Assembly: GCA_947311565.1 (NCBI GenBank)
Contig: CAMZLH010000010.1
Coordinates: forward strand, 1-35,007
Reading direction: 5' to 3'
Source: an uncultured Nitratifractor sp.
GTDB lineage: Bacteria > Campylobacterota > Campylobacteria > Campylobacterales > Sulfurovaceae
Length of the DNA stretch: 35,007 nt
Position numbers and translations under genes: made by a program
Shown here: piece after piece, positions 1 to 8,338 of the stretch
Numbering within the stretch: position 1 is the first letter of the stretch
How the letters are laid out: each line of letters begins with the position of its first letter
The notes under the pieces: model-generated
What the model was told of the DNA's origin: nothing
The model's input: only the letters and a program-made list of their open reading frames with translations
The model's database searches: none

Positions 1-719
1 CTTGCATCATCTGTGCATAAGAAGTAGATTGATCCTGCTAGGTCATCTGGTGTTCCCATTCTATCTAAAGCACTTCTTTTTATTGTCTCTGCTTTTACCT
101 CTTCGTAGTTTGTAAATGCTCTAAGAGCGTCAGTCTCTATTGGTCCACCACTTACTGCATTTACTCTTATTCCCATCTCTCCAAGTTCAACAGCTGCGTA
201 TCTTGCCATTGCTTCTACTGCGGCTTTATTTGTGCCGTGTCCTGCATAGTTGTCTATATAAATCAAGTTTCCTGTTGAGCTAAGTGTTACAATAGACCCA
301 CCACCAACTTTTTCCATTCTTTTTGCTGCTTCTTGGCTTCCTGCTACAAATGCTCCTACAGTTGCTGTGTAGATATTTATTAAGCCCTTTTTAGGTCTAA
401 GTCTCATAAACTTTCCATATCCGCCTACTACGCTTCTACCATAAATCATAGCATTACTTACAAAAAAATCTACTCTGTCAAAATCTTCATCTATTGCTTG
501 AAATAGTGGTTTAAATTGGTCTGTATCTAAAATGTCTAAAGCGTAAGCTCTAGCTTTAATACCATATTTATCTTCTAGCTCTTTTGCAATCGAATCTGCG
601 GATTCTTTATTAGAGTTATATGTAAATGCAATATTTACACCATTTTGTGCAAACTTCTCTGCTGTTGCTCTACCTATACCTTTTGTTGCACCTGTAATTA
701 CTAATGTTTTACCCTTCAT
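1..719 (-). CDS. FabL-like enoyl-ACP reductase (short-chain dehydrogenase), 3' end outside window
   Basis: About 239 N-terminal residues are visible; the gene runs off the left edge. The start MKGKTLVITGATKGIGRAT carries the Rossmann dinucleotide motif TGxxxGIG. The catalytic region reads YAGHGTNK, a Tyr-x6-Lys spacing, followed by NAVSGGPIETDAL. Ordinary ketoacyl reductases have Tyr-x3-Lys; Tyr-x6-Lys plus the NAVSGG(A/P)IDTDAL-type segment is characteristic of FabI/FabL enoyl-ACP reductases, and FabL of Bacillus fits best. It would reduce enoyl-ACP in the last step of fatty acid elongation, in the cytoplasm with NAD(P)H. The ATG follows the dapA stop codon with no intervening base, so it is the distal gene of the recO-cysS-pyrD-M16-dapA unit. 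A different SDR oxidoreductase role cannot be excluded. Confidence 0.8.
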   Translation of the reverse strand, partial: MKGKTLVITGATKGIGRATAEKFAQNGVNIAFTYNSNKESADSIAKELEDKYGIKARAYALDILDTDQFKPLFQAIDEDFDRVDFFVSNAMIYGRSVVGGYGKFMRLRPKKGLINIYTATVGAFVAGSQEAAKRMEKVGGGSIVTLSSTGNLIYIDNYAGHGTNKAAVEAMARYAAVELGEMGIRVNAVSGGPIETDALRAFTNYEEVKAETIKRSALDRMGTPDDLAGSIYFLCTDDA

Positions 720-1613
720 CTACGCTCCTACTATTTCGTAATTTTTTAAGACATCTTCTATTTTTTTCATATTCTCTTTACTTGGTTCAAGTAGTGGTAA
801 TCTATACTCCAACTTCTCTATTAATCCAGCTATATACATTGCTGCTTTAATTGGTATTGGGTTGCTCTCACAAAATAGTACTTTATTTATTGGGTAAAGT
901 TTGTCATTTATCTCTTTAGATTTTCTTAAATCACCTTTTAGCGCTGCGTGAGTTAGCTCAGCTTTCATATCTGGTAAAAGGTTTGCTGTTACAGAGGTTA
1001 TTCCCTTTCCTCCACTTGCAAGAATTGGAAAATCTATTGCATCATCTCCACTAAAAACATAAAGATCTGGCACTTTAGATAAGAGTTCTACAACTCTTTC
1101 AATTGATCCTGTAGCCTCTTTTATACCAAAGATATTTGGCAGATCATTATAAAGCCTTGCAACAGTGTCTGGCAATATATCTACACCTGTTCTGCCTGGT
1201 ACATTATAAAGCATAAATGGGGCTTCAACAGCACTTGCTATTGCTTTGTAGTGTTGATACAAACCCTCTTGGCTTGGTTTATTATAGTATGGGCTTACAG
1301 AGAATATTGCGTCTACTCCGCAAGTCTCAGCGTGTTTAGCAATATCGATCGCTTCGTGTGTTGCATTGCTACCTGCACCTGCAAGAACTTTTGTATCTGT
1401 ACCTTTACAAACCTCTACAGCAATCTCTATACATCTTTTATGCTCATCGTGACTAAGTGTTGCACTCTCTCCTGTCGTTCCAACTGGGCAAATTGCATCT
1501 ATTCCATATTTTATTTGTCTGTTAATTAAGTTTGCATAGCAAGCTTCGTCTAATTTTCCATTTTTAAATGGTGTAATAATTGCAACGGTTGCACCGCTAA
1601 TATATGAACTCAT
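720..1613 (-). CDS. dapA: 4-hydroxy-tetrahydrodipicolinate synthase DapA
   Basis: Condenses pyruvate with aspartate semialdehyde, the first committed step of the diaminopimelate and lysine pathway. The 297-residue length is normal for this TIM-barrel aldolase. The family features are present: GTTGES with Thr46-Thr47, the catalytic Tyr136 in LYNVPGRTG, and the Schiff-base Lys165 in GIKEATG. It sits in a head-to-tail unit; its ATG directly abuts the TAG of the upstream M16 peptidase, and its own TAG abuts the ATG of the FabL-like gene, suggesting translational coupling. The order pyrD / M16 peptidase / dapA / SDR matches Campylobacter as I recall it. The call is secure. Confidence 0.97.
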   Translation of the reverse strand: MSSYISGATVAIITPFKNGKLDEACYANLINRQIKYGIDAICPVGTTGESATLSHDEHKRCIEIAVEVCKGTDTKVLAGAGSNATHEAIDIAKHAETCGVDAIFSVSPYYNKPSQEGLYQHYKAIASAVEAPFMLYNVPGRTGVDILPDTVARLYNDLPNIFGIKEATGSIERVVELLSKVPDLYVFSGDDAIDFPILASGGKGITSVTANLLPDMKAELTHAALKGDLRKSKEINDKLYPINKVLFCESNPIPIKAAMYIAGLIEKLEYRLPLLEPSKENMKKIEDVLKNYEIVGA

Positions 1614-2930
1614 CTATTTACTCCTAAGTATTATAGTTGTTGATTTATTGTTATCAAAATATCTATTGGCAACATTTTGAATAGTCTTGAGTGTAATTTT
1701 ATCTAAATTTTCCTCATAATTAAGTAATGGTTTTATATCGCCTTTTGCTAAATAGCTACCAAATAGTGTCGCTACAGATGCAGAGCTCTCTAACTCTCTA
1801 TAAAAATCTACTTTGCTATTTAGTTTAATTTTATCTAACTCTTCTTGAGTTATTTTGCCATCTTTAATATCTTGAATCTCTTTTAAAATCTCTTTTTCTA
1901 ACTCTTCGGCTTTTACTTTTGGTGTTGCCATAGCTAAAAATAGGAAAATCCCATTATCTTTTAGCTCCATATTATACCCATATACTGTAGAGGCAATCTG
2001 CATTTTCTCTACCATATTTTTATATAGTCTACTACTTTTTCCACTACTTAAAATTTCACTTATAGCTGATAGTGCAACTTGGTCTTTATGGTTAAACTCT
2101 GGAATATCATAAGCAATAGCTACTGTCTCTACACTATTGTTGTCTTTATATACTATTACTCTTTTCGATCCATCTCTAGGAGCTTCATGAGCTTTAAAAG
2201 TCTTAAATATTGAGGATCTATTAATACTCTCTATATTTTTAATATTTTCAAAATAGTTTTTAGCCTCTTTAAATACCTCTTCTTTATCAATATCTCCAGC
2301 AACTACTAAAATCGCATTTTTAGGTTGATAAAATTTAGAGTGAAACTCTTTTATATCATTAATATTCCAGTGCTTAATATCATATATAAAACCTATTGGA
2401 GTCCAGTGGTAACTGTGGCTTCTGAAGTGTTCATTGAAAAGTCTAAAGTATAGATATCCCAATGGGTTATTATCTGTTCTCCATAGTCTCTCTTCGGCTA
2501 CTACATCTCTCTCTCTTTGAAACTCTTTATCTGATAAGTTTAAATGCTGCATCAACTCTGCATATAACTCTAAAGATTTTGGCATATATTTACTTGAACT
2601 TTTTATATAGTAGTGGGTATAGTCAAATCCAGTAGATGCATTATTTACTCCACCTCTCTCTTTTACTATCTTATCAAACTCTCCCTCTTTTAGGTTTCTA
2701 GTAGATTTAAAATTCATATGCTCTAGCATATGTGCAATTCCACTTTTACCCATCATCTCATCGCCACTTCCAACTTTATAGAATATATCTGTTGTAACTA
2801 CACTTGTATTGTTATTAAGAGGTATTGCTACCACTGTTAAATTATTTTCTAAAATCTCTATATAATGTTTTGGTAAAGAATTTGCCATTAATGCTCCTGC
2901 TATTGTTAAACTTATTATAAAATACCTCAT
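1614..2930 (-). CDS. Secreted M16 family zinc metallopeptidase
   Basis: Predicted periplasmic zinc peptidase of the pitrilysin/insulinase-like M16 family. The N-terminus (MRYFIISLTIAGALMANS) looks like a cleavable signal peptide. The inverted zinc motif HxxEH is present as HMLEH (residues 67-71), and the downstream conserved Glu lies in ERDVVAEE, as expected for an active M16 subunit. The length of 438 residues equals one active-site half plus the C-terminal half of a bacterial two-domain M16B enzyme. The substrate is unknown; family members degrade peptides in the periplasm. It starts immediately after the pyrD stop codon (TAA then ATG) and ends immediately before dapA, a conserved position in Campylobacterota that gives no clear functional hint. 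Confidence 0.9.
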   Translation of the reverse strand: MRYFIISLTIAGALMANSLPKHYIEILENNLTVVAIPLNNNTSVVTTDIFYKVGSGDEMMGKSGIAHMLEHMNFKSTRNLKEGEFDKIVKERGGVNNASTGFDYTHYYIKSSSKYMPKSLELYAELMQHLNLSDKEFQRERDVVAEERLWRTDNNPLGYLYFRLFNEHFRSHSYHWTPIGFIYDIKHWNINDIKEFHSKFYQPKNAILVVAGDIDKEEVFKEAKNYFENIKNIESINRSSIFKTFKAHEAPRDGSKRVIVYKDNNSVETVAIAYDIPEFNHKDQVALSAISEILSSGKSSRLYKNMVEKMQIASTVYGYNMELKDNGIFLFLAMATPKVKAEELEKEILKEIQDIKDGKITQEELDKIKLNSKVDFYRELESSASVATLFGSYLAKGDIKPLLNYEENLDKITLKTIQNVANRYFDNNKSTTIILRSK

Positions 2931-3995
2931 TTAAATCCTATCGCTTCCTATCGCTTCATATATAGAGTTAAATCCATCTTGCTTAATTAGTTTAATTAAC
3001 TCTCTATTAATATCTCCAACTAAAGATGGTCCTTCATAGATAAGTGCTGTATATATCTGTACTAAAGATGCTCCTGCTTTAATTCTACGATATGCTTCCT
3101 TAGCACCATTTATTCCACCTGCACTTATTAATACTGTTTTTCCAAATAGCTCATTTGCAATTGCATCAAATAGTTTAAATGACTTATCTTGTAGTAGTTC
3201 TCCACTAATACCTCCAAAATCTTTTGGTTCTTTACTTAAAGAGTAATCTATAGTTGTATTTGTAGCAATAATACCTTTTGCACCAGCAGCGACTGCAACT
3301 TTACAAAGAGCAACGGCTTCATCTAGCTCCATATCTGGTGCAATTTTTAATAATATTGGTTTATTTGTTATAGATTTACCTAACTTAAATAGCTCTTTAA
3401 TAAACCTTTCGTTTTGTAAATCTCTAAGTCCTGGAGTATTTGGAGATGATATGTTAATTACAATATATGTTCCATAATCTTTAAATGCACGAAATAGTTT
3501 TTCATAGTCACTAATTGCTTCTATCTCTGCTGTAACTTTATTTTTACCTATATTTATACCAATTGGGTAGTCAAAAAACTCTACTTTTTTTAAATTTTTA
3601 ATTAAATTGTAACTCCCCTTATTATTAAAACCCATAGCATTTTGGATAGACTTCTCATCTATAAGCCTAAATAGTCTAGGTTTTGGATTACCCACTTGTG
3701 GCTGTGGTGTTACTGTTCCAATCTCTGTAAATCCAAAGCCAAGGGTTGGCATAGATTTTATATACTCTCCATCCTTATCAAACCCAGCTGCTAAACCAAC
3801 AGGGTTATGAAAAACTTTACCAAATATCTTTTGTCTTAACACACTAGAATCAATATAGTTTCTTTTAAGCATATATCTGTTAATCAATGGGCAAGTGCCC
3901 AACAGTTTTAAACCAATGCCAGCTAACTTGTGTGCGTTCTCTGGTTCTAACTTAAACATAATCTTTTTCATATTTTGATAGTTAATAATACTCAT
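2931..3995 (-). CDS. pyrD: Dihydroorotate dehydrogenase (quinone), class 2 PyrD
   Basis: Oxidises dihydroorotate to orotate with FMN and passes electrons to membrane quinones, in de novo pyrimidine synthesis. The NISSPNTPGLRDLQ segment contains the serine used as catalytic base by class 2 enzymes, and the N-terminal helical extension that docks on the inner membrane is present. The frame is open to an ATG at 4010, but I chose the ATG at 3995. It overlaps the cysS stop as TAATG and is preceded by GGGAG at good spacing; that SD lies inside the longer reading. This gives 354 residues, close to other Campylobacterota PyrD proteins. Confidence 0.95.
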   Translation of the reverse strand: MSIINYQNMKKIMFKLEPENAHKLAGIGLKLLGTCPLINRYMLKRNYIDSSVLRQKIFGKVFHNPVGLAAGFDKDGEYIKSMPTLGFGFTEIGTVTPQPQVGNPKPRLFRLIDEKSIQNAMGFNNKGSYNLIKNLKKVEFFDYPIGINIGKNKVTAEIEAISDYEKLFRAFKDYGTYIVINISSPNTPGLRDLQNERFIKELFKLGKSITNKPILLKIAPDMELDEAVALCKVAVAAGAKGIIATNTTIDYSLSKEPKDFGGISGELLQDKSFKLFDAIANELFGKTVLISAGGINGAKEAYRRIKAGASLVQIYTALIYEGPSLVGDINRELIKLIKQDGFNSIYEAIGSDRI

Positions 3996-5401
3996 TATAT
4001 CTTCTCCCATTTTGTTCCATCTGCGCTATCCATAATAGCAATTCCCATTAAGTTAAGCTCCTCTCTAATAGAGTCTGCTAACTCAAAATCTCTACTCTTT
4101 TTAGCTTCAGATCTTTTATTAATTAGTCTATCTATCTTATCTTTCTCTTCACTACCTACACCTTGCTGAAACCACTCTATTGAGTCTTTACATCCAATAC
4201 CTAAAAGTTTACAAATAAATTCAATATTTGCCTGAGCTTCTTGTTTAAGAGCTTTATTTTTTGGTTCTTTGTCTAAATATTCATTTGTATTACTTATCAT
4301 ATCATCTACAACAGCCATAGCTTTTGAACTATTTAAATCATCACACATTGCCTCCAACAGGGTCTCTTTAAATATTCTATTAATTTTACCTATCTTTACA
4401 CCATATAATCTTTTTTTAAGACGATAGAGTTTATCTACTCTTTTTTTAGAGTTTATTAAATCCTCTTCACTAAAGTTAAAATTATTTCTATAATTAATGG
4501 ATATTAAATAGTACCTTAAAAGCTCTCCATCGTAAATTTTAAGAGCATCTTTTAAGAAAAAACTATTCCCCAAAGATTTACTCATCTTCTCACCATCAAT
4601 AGTTACAAAGCCATTATGTATCCAATATTTTGCAATCTCTTTATTTAAAGAGCACCTAGTTTGTGCAGCTTCATTTTCGTGGTGTGGAAATAGCAAATCT
4701 GCTCCACCACAGTGAATATCTATACAGTAGTCGTCTGTACCACTAAAATGTTTATCTATCATTGCAGAGCACTCAATATGCCAACCAGGACGACCACTTG
4801 GTAAAGTGCTCTGAAAGCATATATCTTCGTTATCTTTACACGCTTTCCAGAGAGCAAAATCTTTTGGATTTTTTTTACCATCTACACTCTCTATACGGCT
4901 AATATTATCACTATCATCAGTAACCATATTAGATATACTTCCATATTTAGTATCCTTTGTAGAGTCAAAGTATATATCTCCGCTATCTAATTTATATGCA
5001 TAACCTTTTGAGAGTAGGGTGTTTATCATACTTTCCATAGCCTCCATCGATTCCGTAGCTTTTGGCTCTATATCAGCTCTTAAAACTCCAATAGCTTCCA
5101 TATCCTCTAGATATCTATTTATATAGAAGTTTGTTAGCTCTTCAAGAGTAATATCGCTACTACTTAACTTATTTATAATTTTATCATCTATATCGGTAAA
5201 ATTTTTTGCTAAAGTTACTTTGTAGTCTAAGTAAATAAGAACTCTTTTTAATAGATCAAAGCTAAGTGCACTTCTTGCATGTCCTAAATGTGCATCGTCG
5301 TATACAGTAGGACCACAAATATAGATAGATACTTCATTTTCAATTATAGGTTGAAAGTTAAGTTTCTCTTTTTTAATAGAATCGTATAGTCTAAAATCCA
5401 T
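3995..5401 (-). CDS. cysS: Cysteinyl-tRNA synthetase
   Basis: Charges tRNA-Cys with cysteine. Both class I signatures are intact: HLGH at residues 38-41 for HIGH, and KMSKS at 272-276. The zinc site that selects cysteine is complete, by alignment with E. coli CysRS: Cys29, Cys211 (HIECSAMI), and His240/Glu244 in PHHENE. The 468 residues match the family. It lies 25 bases after recO and overlaps pyrD by one base, so it belongs to the long minus-strand unit. Its intact motifs make a useful contrast with the degenerate GluRS-like protein at 11535-12689. Confidence 0.98.
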   Translation of the reverse strand: MDFRLYDSIKKEKLNFQPIIENEVSIYICGPTVYDDAHLGHARSALSFDLLKRVLIYLDYKVTLAKNFTDIDDKIINKLSSSDITLEELTNFYINRYLEDMEAIGVLRADIEPKATESMEAMESMINTLLSKGYAYKLDSGDIYFDSTKDTKYGSISNMVTDDSDNISRIESVDGKKNPKDFALWKACKDNEDICFQSTLPSGRPGWHIECSAMIDKHFSGTDDYCIDIHCGGADLLFPHHENEAAQTRCSLNKEIAKYWIHNGFVTIDGEKMSKSLGNSFFLKDALKIYDGELLRYYLISINYRNNFNFSEEDLINSKKRVDKLYRLKKRLYGVKIGKINRIFKETLLEAMCDDLNSSKAMAVVDDMISNTNEYLDKEPKNKALKQEAQANIEFICKLLGIGCKDSIEWFQQGVGSEEKDKIDRLINKRSEAKKSRDFELADSIREELNLMGIAIMDSADGTKWEKI

Positions 5402-5426
5402 TTAAATACCTAATATTTTTGACAAA

Positions 5427-6002
5427 TTATATCAAAAACCCCTTTAGAGCAATTAAATATAGTCTATCTATACTATTATCATCTAAATCTATAGAAGAAC
5501 TATCTTCAAAAAGTTTTAATAGTGCTTTATAAGATATTGGTTCTAAGTGAGAGCAACTACTATGAACTGGTAGAAAACCATCATAAAGTGATAAATCACT
5601 ATCTATCGTTTGTTTACATAAAATACAACTATTAATTGGTAGTATTCGCCCTTCATATTTTAAAATATTAATATAGCTTTCTACTATTAATCTCTTCGAA
5701 GATTGTCTATTCCAACGATTTGCCGCATTTAATATAAGGTCAAAATAGAAGTTGTCAATATCTGAAATATCTCTAAAATGAGGTTCAAAAATAGATATAA
5801 ATCTATGCCAAAGCATCAACTTCTCTCTATCATAAATCCAAGGAAATCCAATATGAGTTATACTTCTAACTCTAGGTAAAAAATTACCACTATCTTCTAC
5901 TTCAAAATCTATTAAATAACCTAGTTGTAAAATAGAGTGTCTAGCACCAAAAAATCTATAGTACTTTACAACTTTTTTTGGACTTAAAATAGTGACAATC
6001 AT
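5427..6002 (-). CDS. recO: RecO-like recombination mediator (short Campylobacterota form)
   Basis: RecO works with RecR to load RecA on SSB-coated DNA in the RecF-type repair pathway. The 191-residue protein is shorter than E. coli RecO (about 240). It keeps the layout: an N-terminal OB-like part, a helical middle, and a C-terminal cysteine cluster (CILCKQT, then HSSCSH after about 20 residues) resembling the RecO zinc finger. Overall similarity is low, so the assignment rests on the cluster, size, and resemblance to proteins annotated RecO in this phylum. The start ATG overlaps the stop of a three-codon mini-ORF (5999-6010) that has the better SD. It is the first gene of the minus-strand unit and diverges from the gene at 6104. 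Confidence 0.7.
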   Translation of the reverse strand: MIVTILSPKKVVKYYRFFGARHSILQLGYLIDFEVEDSGNFLPRVRSITHIGFPWIYDREKLMLWHRFISIFEPHFRDISDIDNFYFDLILNAANRWNRQSSKRLIVESYINILKYEGRILPINSCILCKQTIDSDLSLYDGFLPVHSSCSHLEPISYKALLKLFEDSSSIDLDDNSIDRLYLIALKGFLI

Positions 6003-6010
6003 ATCTTCAT
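5999..6010 (-). other. Three-codon upstream mini-ORF overlapping the recO start
   Basis: On the minus strand the recO leader reads AAAAGGGTAAAA and then ATG AAG ATA TGA. The mini-ORF (Met-Lys-Ile-stop) has a good SD (AAAAGGG, 5 bases from the ATG), and its TGA overlaps the recO ATG as ATGA. The recO ATG itself is 13 bases from that SD. The mini-ORF may couple or dampen recO translation, or it may be chance. Confidence 0.35.
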
Positions 6011-6068
6011 TTTTACCCTTTTGGAGTTTTAAAATAAAACCTTTCAGTATTTAGCCTTTTAATTTTGA

Positions 6069-6074
6069 TATAAT
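6069..6074 (+). promoter_or_regulatory. Candidate -10 box for the 6104-8264 operon
   Basis: A perfect TATAAT preceded by TGA (TTTTGATATAAT) lies 30 bases before the ATG at 6104, in the divergent interval with recO. A T-rich stretch lies upstream, as usual for Campylobacterota sigma-70 promoters, which lack a strong -35. Transcription would start near 6081. No experimental support. Confidence 0.6.
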
Positions 6075-6103
6075 TACAATATTCTACAAAAATAGGCTTT
6101 AAT

Positions 6104-6838
6104 ATGAATAAAGAGTTTCTAAAAGACACTATAAAAGCTAATCAATATATATATAAAGCATTAAGTAGTGGTATAAAAAATGAGTGGCAGATTGAATACT
6201 CTTTAGGTGCTGGTGGTGACATATCTAGTGGATTAGATCTATTTGCTGAATCTATATTTATAAAATATCTATCTAAGTATGGTAAAATTGACTCTGAGGA
6301 GGCAGGCTTAATAGGTGAGGGTGATAGTAGTATAATAATTGACCCTTTAGATGGTAGCTCTAATGCTAATAGTAACTTTCCATATTTTGGCAGCTCAGTT
6401 GCTTTAGTTACAAATGAGGGTCTTTTAGATGTTGCTGTTGTTTGTAACTTTGCTAATGGAGATATATTTTATAAGTTAAATGATTCTAAACTTATGGTTG
6501 GAAAATTGGATGATTTAGAGTTTAAAGAAGAGAGAGTAGCTCTAAATTGTAAAGTTGGTATATTTGAGAGATCTTACGACTATACTCCAATAGGTGCAGC
6601 CCTAACTAAGGCTAAACTTAAATATAGAGCACCAGGAGCAGTTGCTCTATCTTTGGCTTATGCACATAGAGTTAATTTTGTACTATTTATTGGACCTATT
6701 AGAATTTATGATTTTGCAGCTGGATTAGCACTTTGTGAAGGCTTAAAAGTTTCTATTAGTGAAGATTATGCTATAGTTACACATAGCAAAGATATTTTAA
6801 ATAAATTAGAGAATATTTTAAAAGAGGAAAGAGAATGA
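6104..6838 (+). CDS. Inositol monophosphatase family sugar-phosphate phosphatase
   Basis: A metal-dependent phosphatase of the IMPase / FBPase / CysQ fold. The metal site DPLDGSS (following SEEAGLIGEGDSSIII) matches the DPxDGT signature, with the upstream Glu of the SEE segment as an additional ligand. The second signature WDxAAG appears as YDFAAG near the C-terminus. At 244 residues it is slightly shorter than typical IMPases (about 260). Substrate cannot be read from sequence: inositol phosphate, fructose-1,6-bisphosphate and 3'-phosphoadenosine phosphate are all handled by family members. It overlaps accD by four bases (ATGA), so the two are translated together; co-occurrence with accD probably reflects operon history. 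Confidence 0.85.
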   Translation: MNKEFLKDTIKANQYIYKALSSGIKNEWQIEYSLGAGGDISSGLDLFAESIFIKYLSKYGKIDSEEAGLIGEGDSSIIIDPLDGSSNANSNFPYFGSSVALVTNEGLLDVAVVCNFANGDIFYKLNDSKLMVGKLDDLEFKEERVALNCKVGIFERSYDYTPIGAALTKAKLKYRAPGAVALSLAYAHRVNFVLFIGPIRIYDFAAGLALCEGLKVSISEDYAIVTHSKDILNKLENILKEERE

Positions 6839-7677
6839 ATTTAGGTAGTCTTTTTGGTTTTAAGAAACAATCAAGTAGCTCTGAAGCACCTAGCCACTGG
6901 GTTAAGTGTCCTAAGTGTCAAGCATTAATGTATTATAAAGAGGTAGATGCTTTGTGTAATGTATGTCCTAAGTGCTCACATCACTTTAGAATAGATGCAG
7001 AAAAAAGAGTTGAACTTTTAGCAGATGAGGGTAGTTTTGAAGAGAAAGATAATAATTTAACTCCAAATGATCCACTTAAATTTGTGGATAAAAAGAGTTA
7101 TAAAAAGAGAATAGAAGAGGGCAAAGTAAAAACTGGTGGTAGAGCATCTTCTGTTATTAGTGGCACTTGTAAAATAGATGGAATAGAAACAGAGTTAGTT
7201 GTATTTGATTTTGCTTTTATGGGTGGAAGTTTAGGTTCTGTAGAGGGTGAAAAGATAGTAAGAGCTATAAATAGAGCAATAGAGAATAGAAGAGGTTTAG
7301 TTATAGTTTCATCTAGTGGAGGGGCTAGAATGCAAGAGAGTACCTACTCTTTAATGCAGATGAGTAAAACATCTGCTGCATTAAAGAGATTAGCAGATAA
7401 TAAACTACCATATATATCTGTTTTAACAGATCCAACTATGGGTGGTGTTAGTGCATCTTTTGCTTTTTTGGGTGATATTATTATTGCTGAACCAAATACT
7501 CTTATTGGATTTGCAGGGGCAAGAGTAATTAAACAAACTATTGGTGCAGATTTGCCAGAAGGCTTTCAAAGAGCAGAGTTTTTACTAGAGCATGGACTTA
7601 TAGATAAAGTTGTAAATAGAAATGAGATGAAAGATACAATAGCAACTTTATTAAAGTTATTTTTGGAGAGAGATTGA
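6835..7677 (+). CDS. accD: Acetyl-CoA carboxylase carboxyltransferase subunit beta
   Basis: AccD pairs with AccA to transfer carboxyl from biotin to acetyl-CoA, giving malonyl-CoA for fatty acid synthesis. The N-terminal zinc ribbon is intact: Cys25-x2-Cys28 and Cys44-x2-Cys47 in WVKCPKCQ ... VCPKCSHHF. The carboxyltransferase core follows, with SSSGGARMQE and the glycine-rich TDPTMGGVSASFA. The 280 residues are normal. The start overlaps the upstream phosphatase stop (ATGA), and its own stop overlaps the TTG start of thiE. A separate accA must be elsewhere in the genome. Confidence 0.98.
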   Translation: MNLGSLFGFKKQSSSSEAPSHWVKCPKCQALMYYKEVDALCNVCPKCSHHFRIDAEKRVELLADEGSFEEKDNNLTPNDPLKFVDKKSYKKRIEEGKVKTGGRASSVISGTCKIDGIETELVVFDFAFMGGSLGSVEGEKIVRAINRAIENRRGLVIVSSSGGARMQESTYSLMQMSKTSAALKRLADNKLPYISVLTDPTMGGVSASFAFLGDIIIAEPNTLIGFAGARVIKQTIGADLPEGFQRAEFLLEHGLIDKVVNRNEMKDTIATLLKLFLERD

Positions 7678-8264
7678 AGCAAGTATATGCACTTATAGAT
7701 AAAGAACTTCTTGAGAAAGAGAGTATAGATCTAGATGATTATATTAAGTTTTTAAATAGATCTTCTATTAAGATAGCTCAATATAGAGATAAGAGTAGTA
7801 CTTTGGAGAGTGTAAAGAGAGATATTGTCAAAATTAAAAGAGACTTCAAAGGTCTTTTAATTGTAGATGATTATCTAAAACTACTAGAGTATGCAGATGG
7901 ACTACATCTTGGACAAGAGGATTTAAGAGCTATTTCAAACAGTAAAGAGATAGCAATTAAAATTATTAGAGATAACTACCCTAATAAAATTTTAGGTATA
8001 TCTACACACAATTTAGAAGAGATTCTAGAAGCTAATACTCTTAATTTAGACTATATAGGTTTAGGTGCATATAGAGATACATATACAAAAAAAGATGCAT
8101 ATACAAAAGGTTCTATATTATTAAAAATAGCCAAAGAGTCTAAACATAAAGTTGCGCTTATTGGTGGTGTAACAATAGATGATAATTTTACTAAATACCA
8201 CCAAATTAACTATAAAGTTATAGGATCTGATTTACTAAAAGTGTATAGAGATAAAATAAATTAA
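7674..8264 (+). CDS. thiE: Thiamine-phosphate synthase-like protein (ThiE family)
   Basis: Predicted to join hydroxymethylpyrimidine diphosphate and thiazole phosphate to form thiamine phosphate. ThiE landmarks occur in order: IAQYRDKS (substrate-binding Gln-x-Arg-x-Lys), IVDDYLKL, DGLHLGQEDLRA, GISTHN, YIGLGAYRDTYTKKDA and LIGGVT. The fold is the usual TIM barrel, slightly short at 196 residues. Translation appears to begin at a TTG that overlaps the accD TGA, with GGAGAG eight bases upstream. The loop DTYTKKDAYTKG contains a near-exact 15-base repeat (8076-8090 and 8094-8108). Sequences this divergent are sometimes TenI-like, so catalytic function is likely but not certain. Confidence 0.8.
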   Translation: MKQVYALIDKELLEKESIDLDDYIKFLNRSSIKIAQYRDKSSTLESVKRDIVKIKRDFKGLLIVDDYLKLLEYADGLHLGQEDLRAISNSKEIAIKIIRDNYPNKILGISTHNLEEILEANTLNLDYIGLGAYRDTYTKKDAYTKGSILLKIAKESKHKVALIGGVTIDDNFTKYHQINYKVIGSDLLKVYRDKIN

Positions 8265-8288
8265 TAATTAATTAATTTTTAATATCGA

Positions 8289-8331
8289 CCTATTACAATT
8301 TATGATAAAATCATAAAAAAATTGTAATAGG
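8289..8331 (+). promoter_or_regulatory. Perfect 13-bp inverted repeat covering the nhaD ribosome binding site
   Basis: CCTATTACAATTT (8289-8301) and AAATTGTAATAGG (8319-8331) are exact reverse complements. Inside the 17-base loop, ATGAT and ATCAT form a second small stem. The right arm ends in AGG of the nhaD SD AGGAG (8329-8333), five bases before the ATG at 8339. In RNA the stem would bury part of the SD. The loop also contains -10-like boxes (TATGAT 8301, TAAAAT 8306), so a transcript starting there would lack the left arm. It could instead be a DNA operator. Confidence 0.7.
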
Positions 8332-8338
8332 AGCAATA

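Noticed and set aside
6053-6098. AGCCT (6053) and AGGCT (6094) flank a TATAAT and the right copy overlaps the SD of the 6104 gene, resembling the superoxide reductase and nhaD arrangement.
   Set aside because: Only five perfect pairs plus two after a mismatch, and the upstream gene recO is divergent so no read-through exists; likely chance.
8076-8108. Near-exact 15-base repeat (GATACATATACAAAA / GATGCATATACAAAA) inside thiE, possible recent duplication.
   Set aside because: Encodes DTYTKK and DAYTKG in a loop that is Thr/Lys-rich in ThiE relatives anyway; protein length is not increased.
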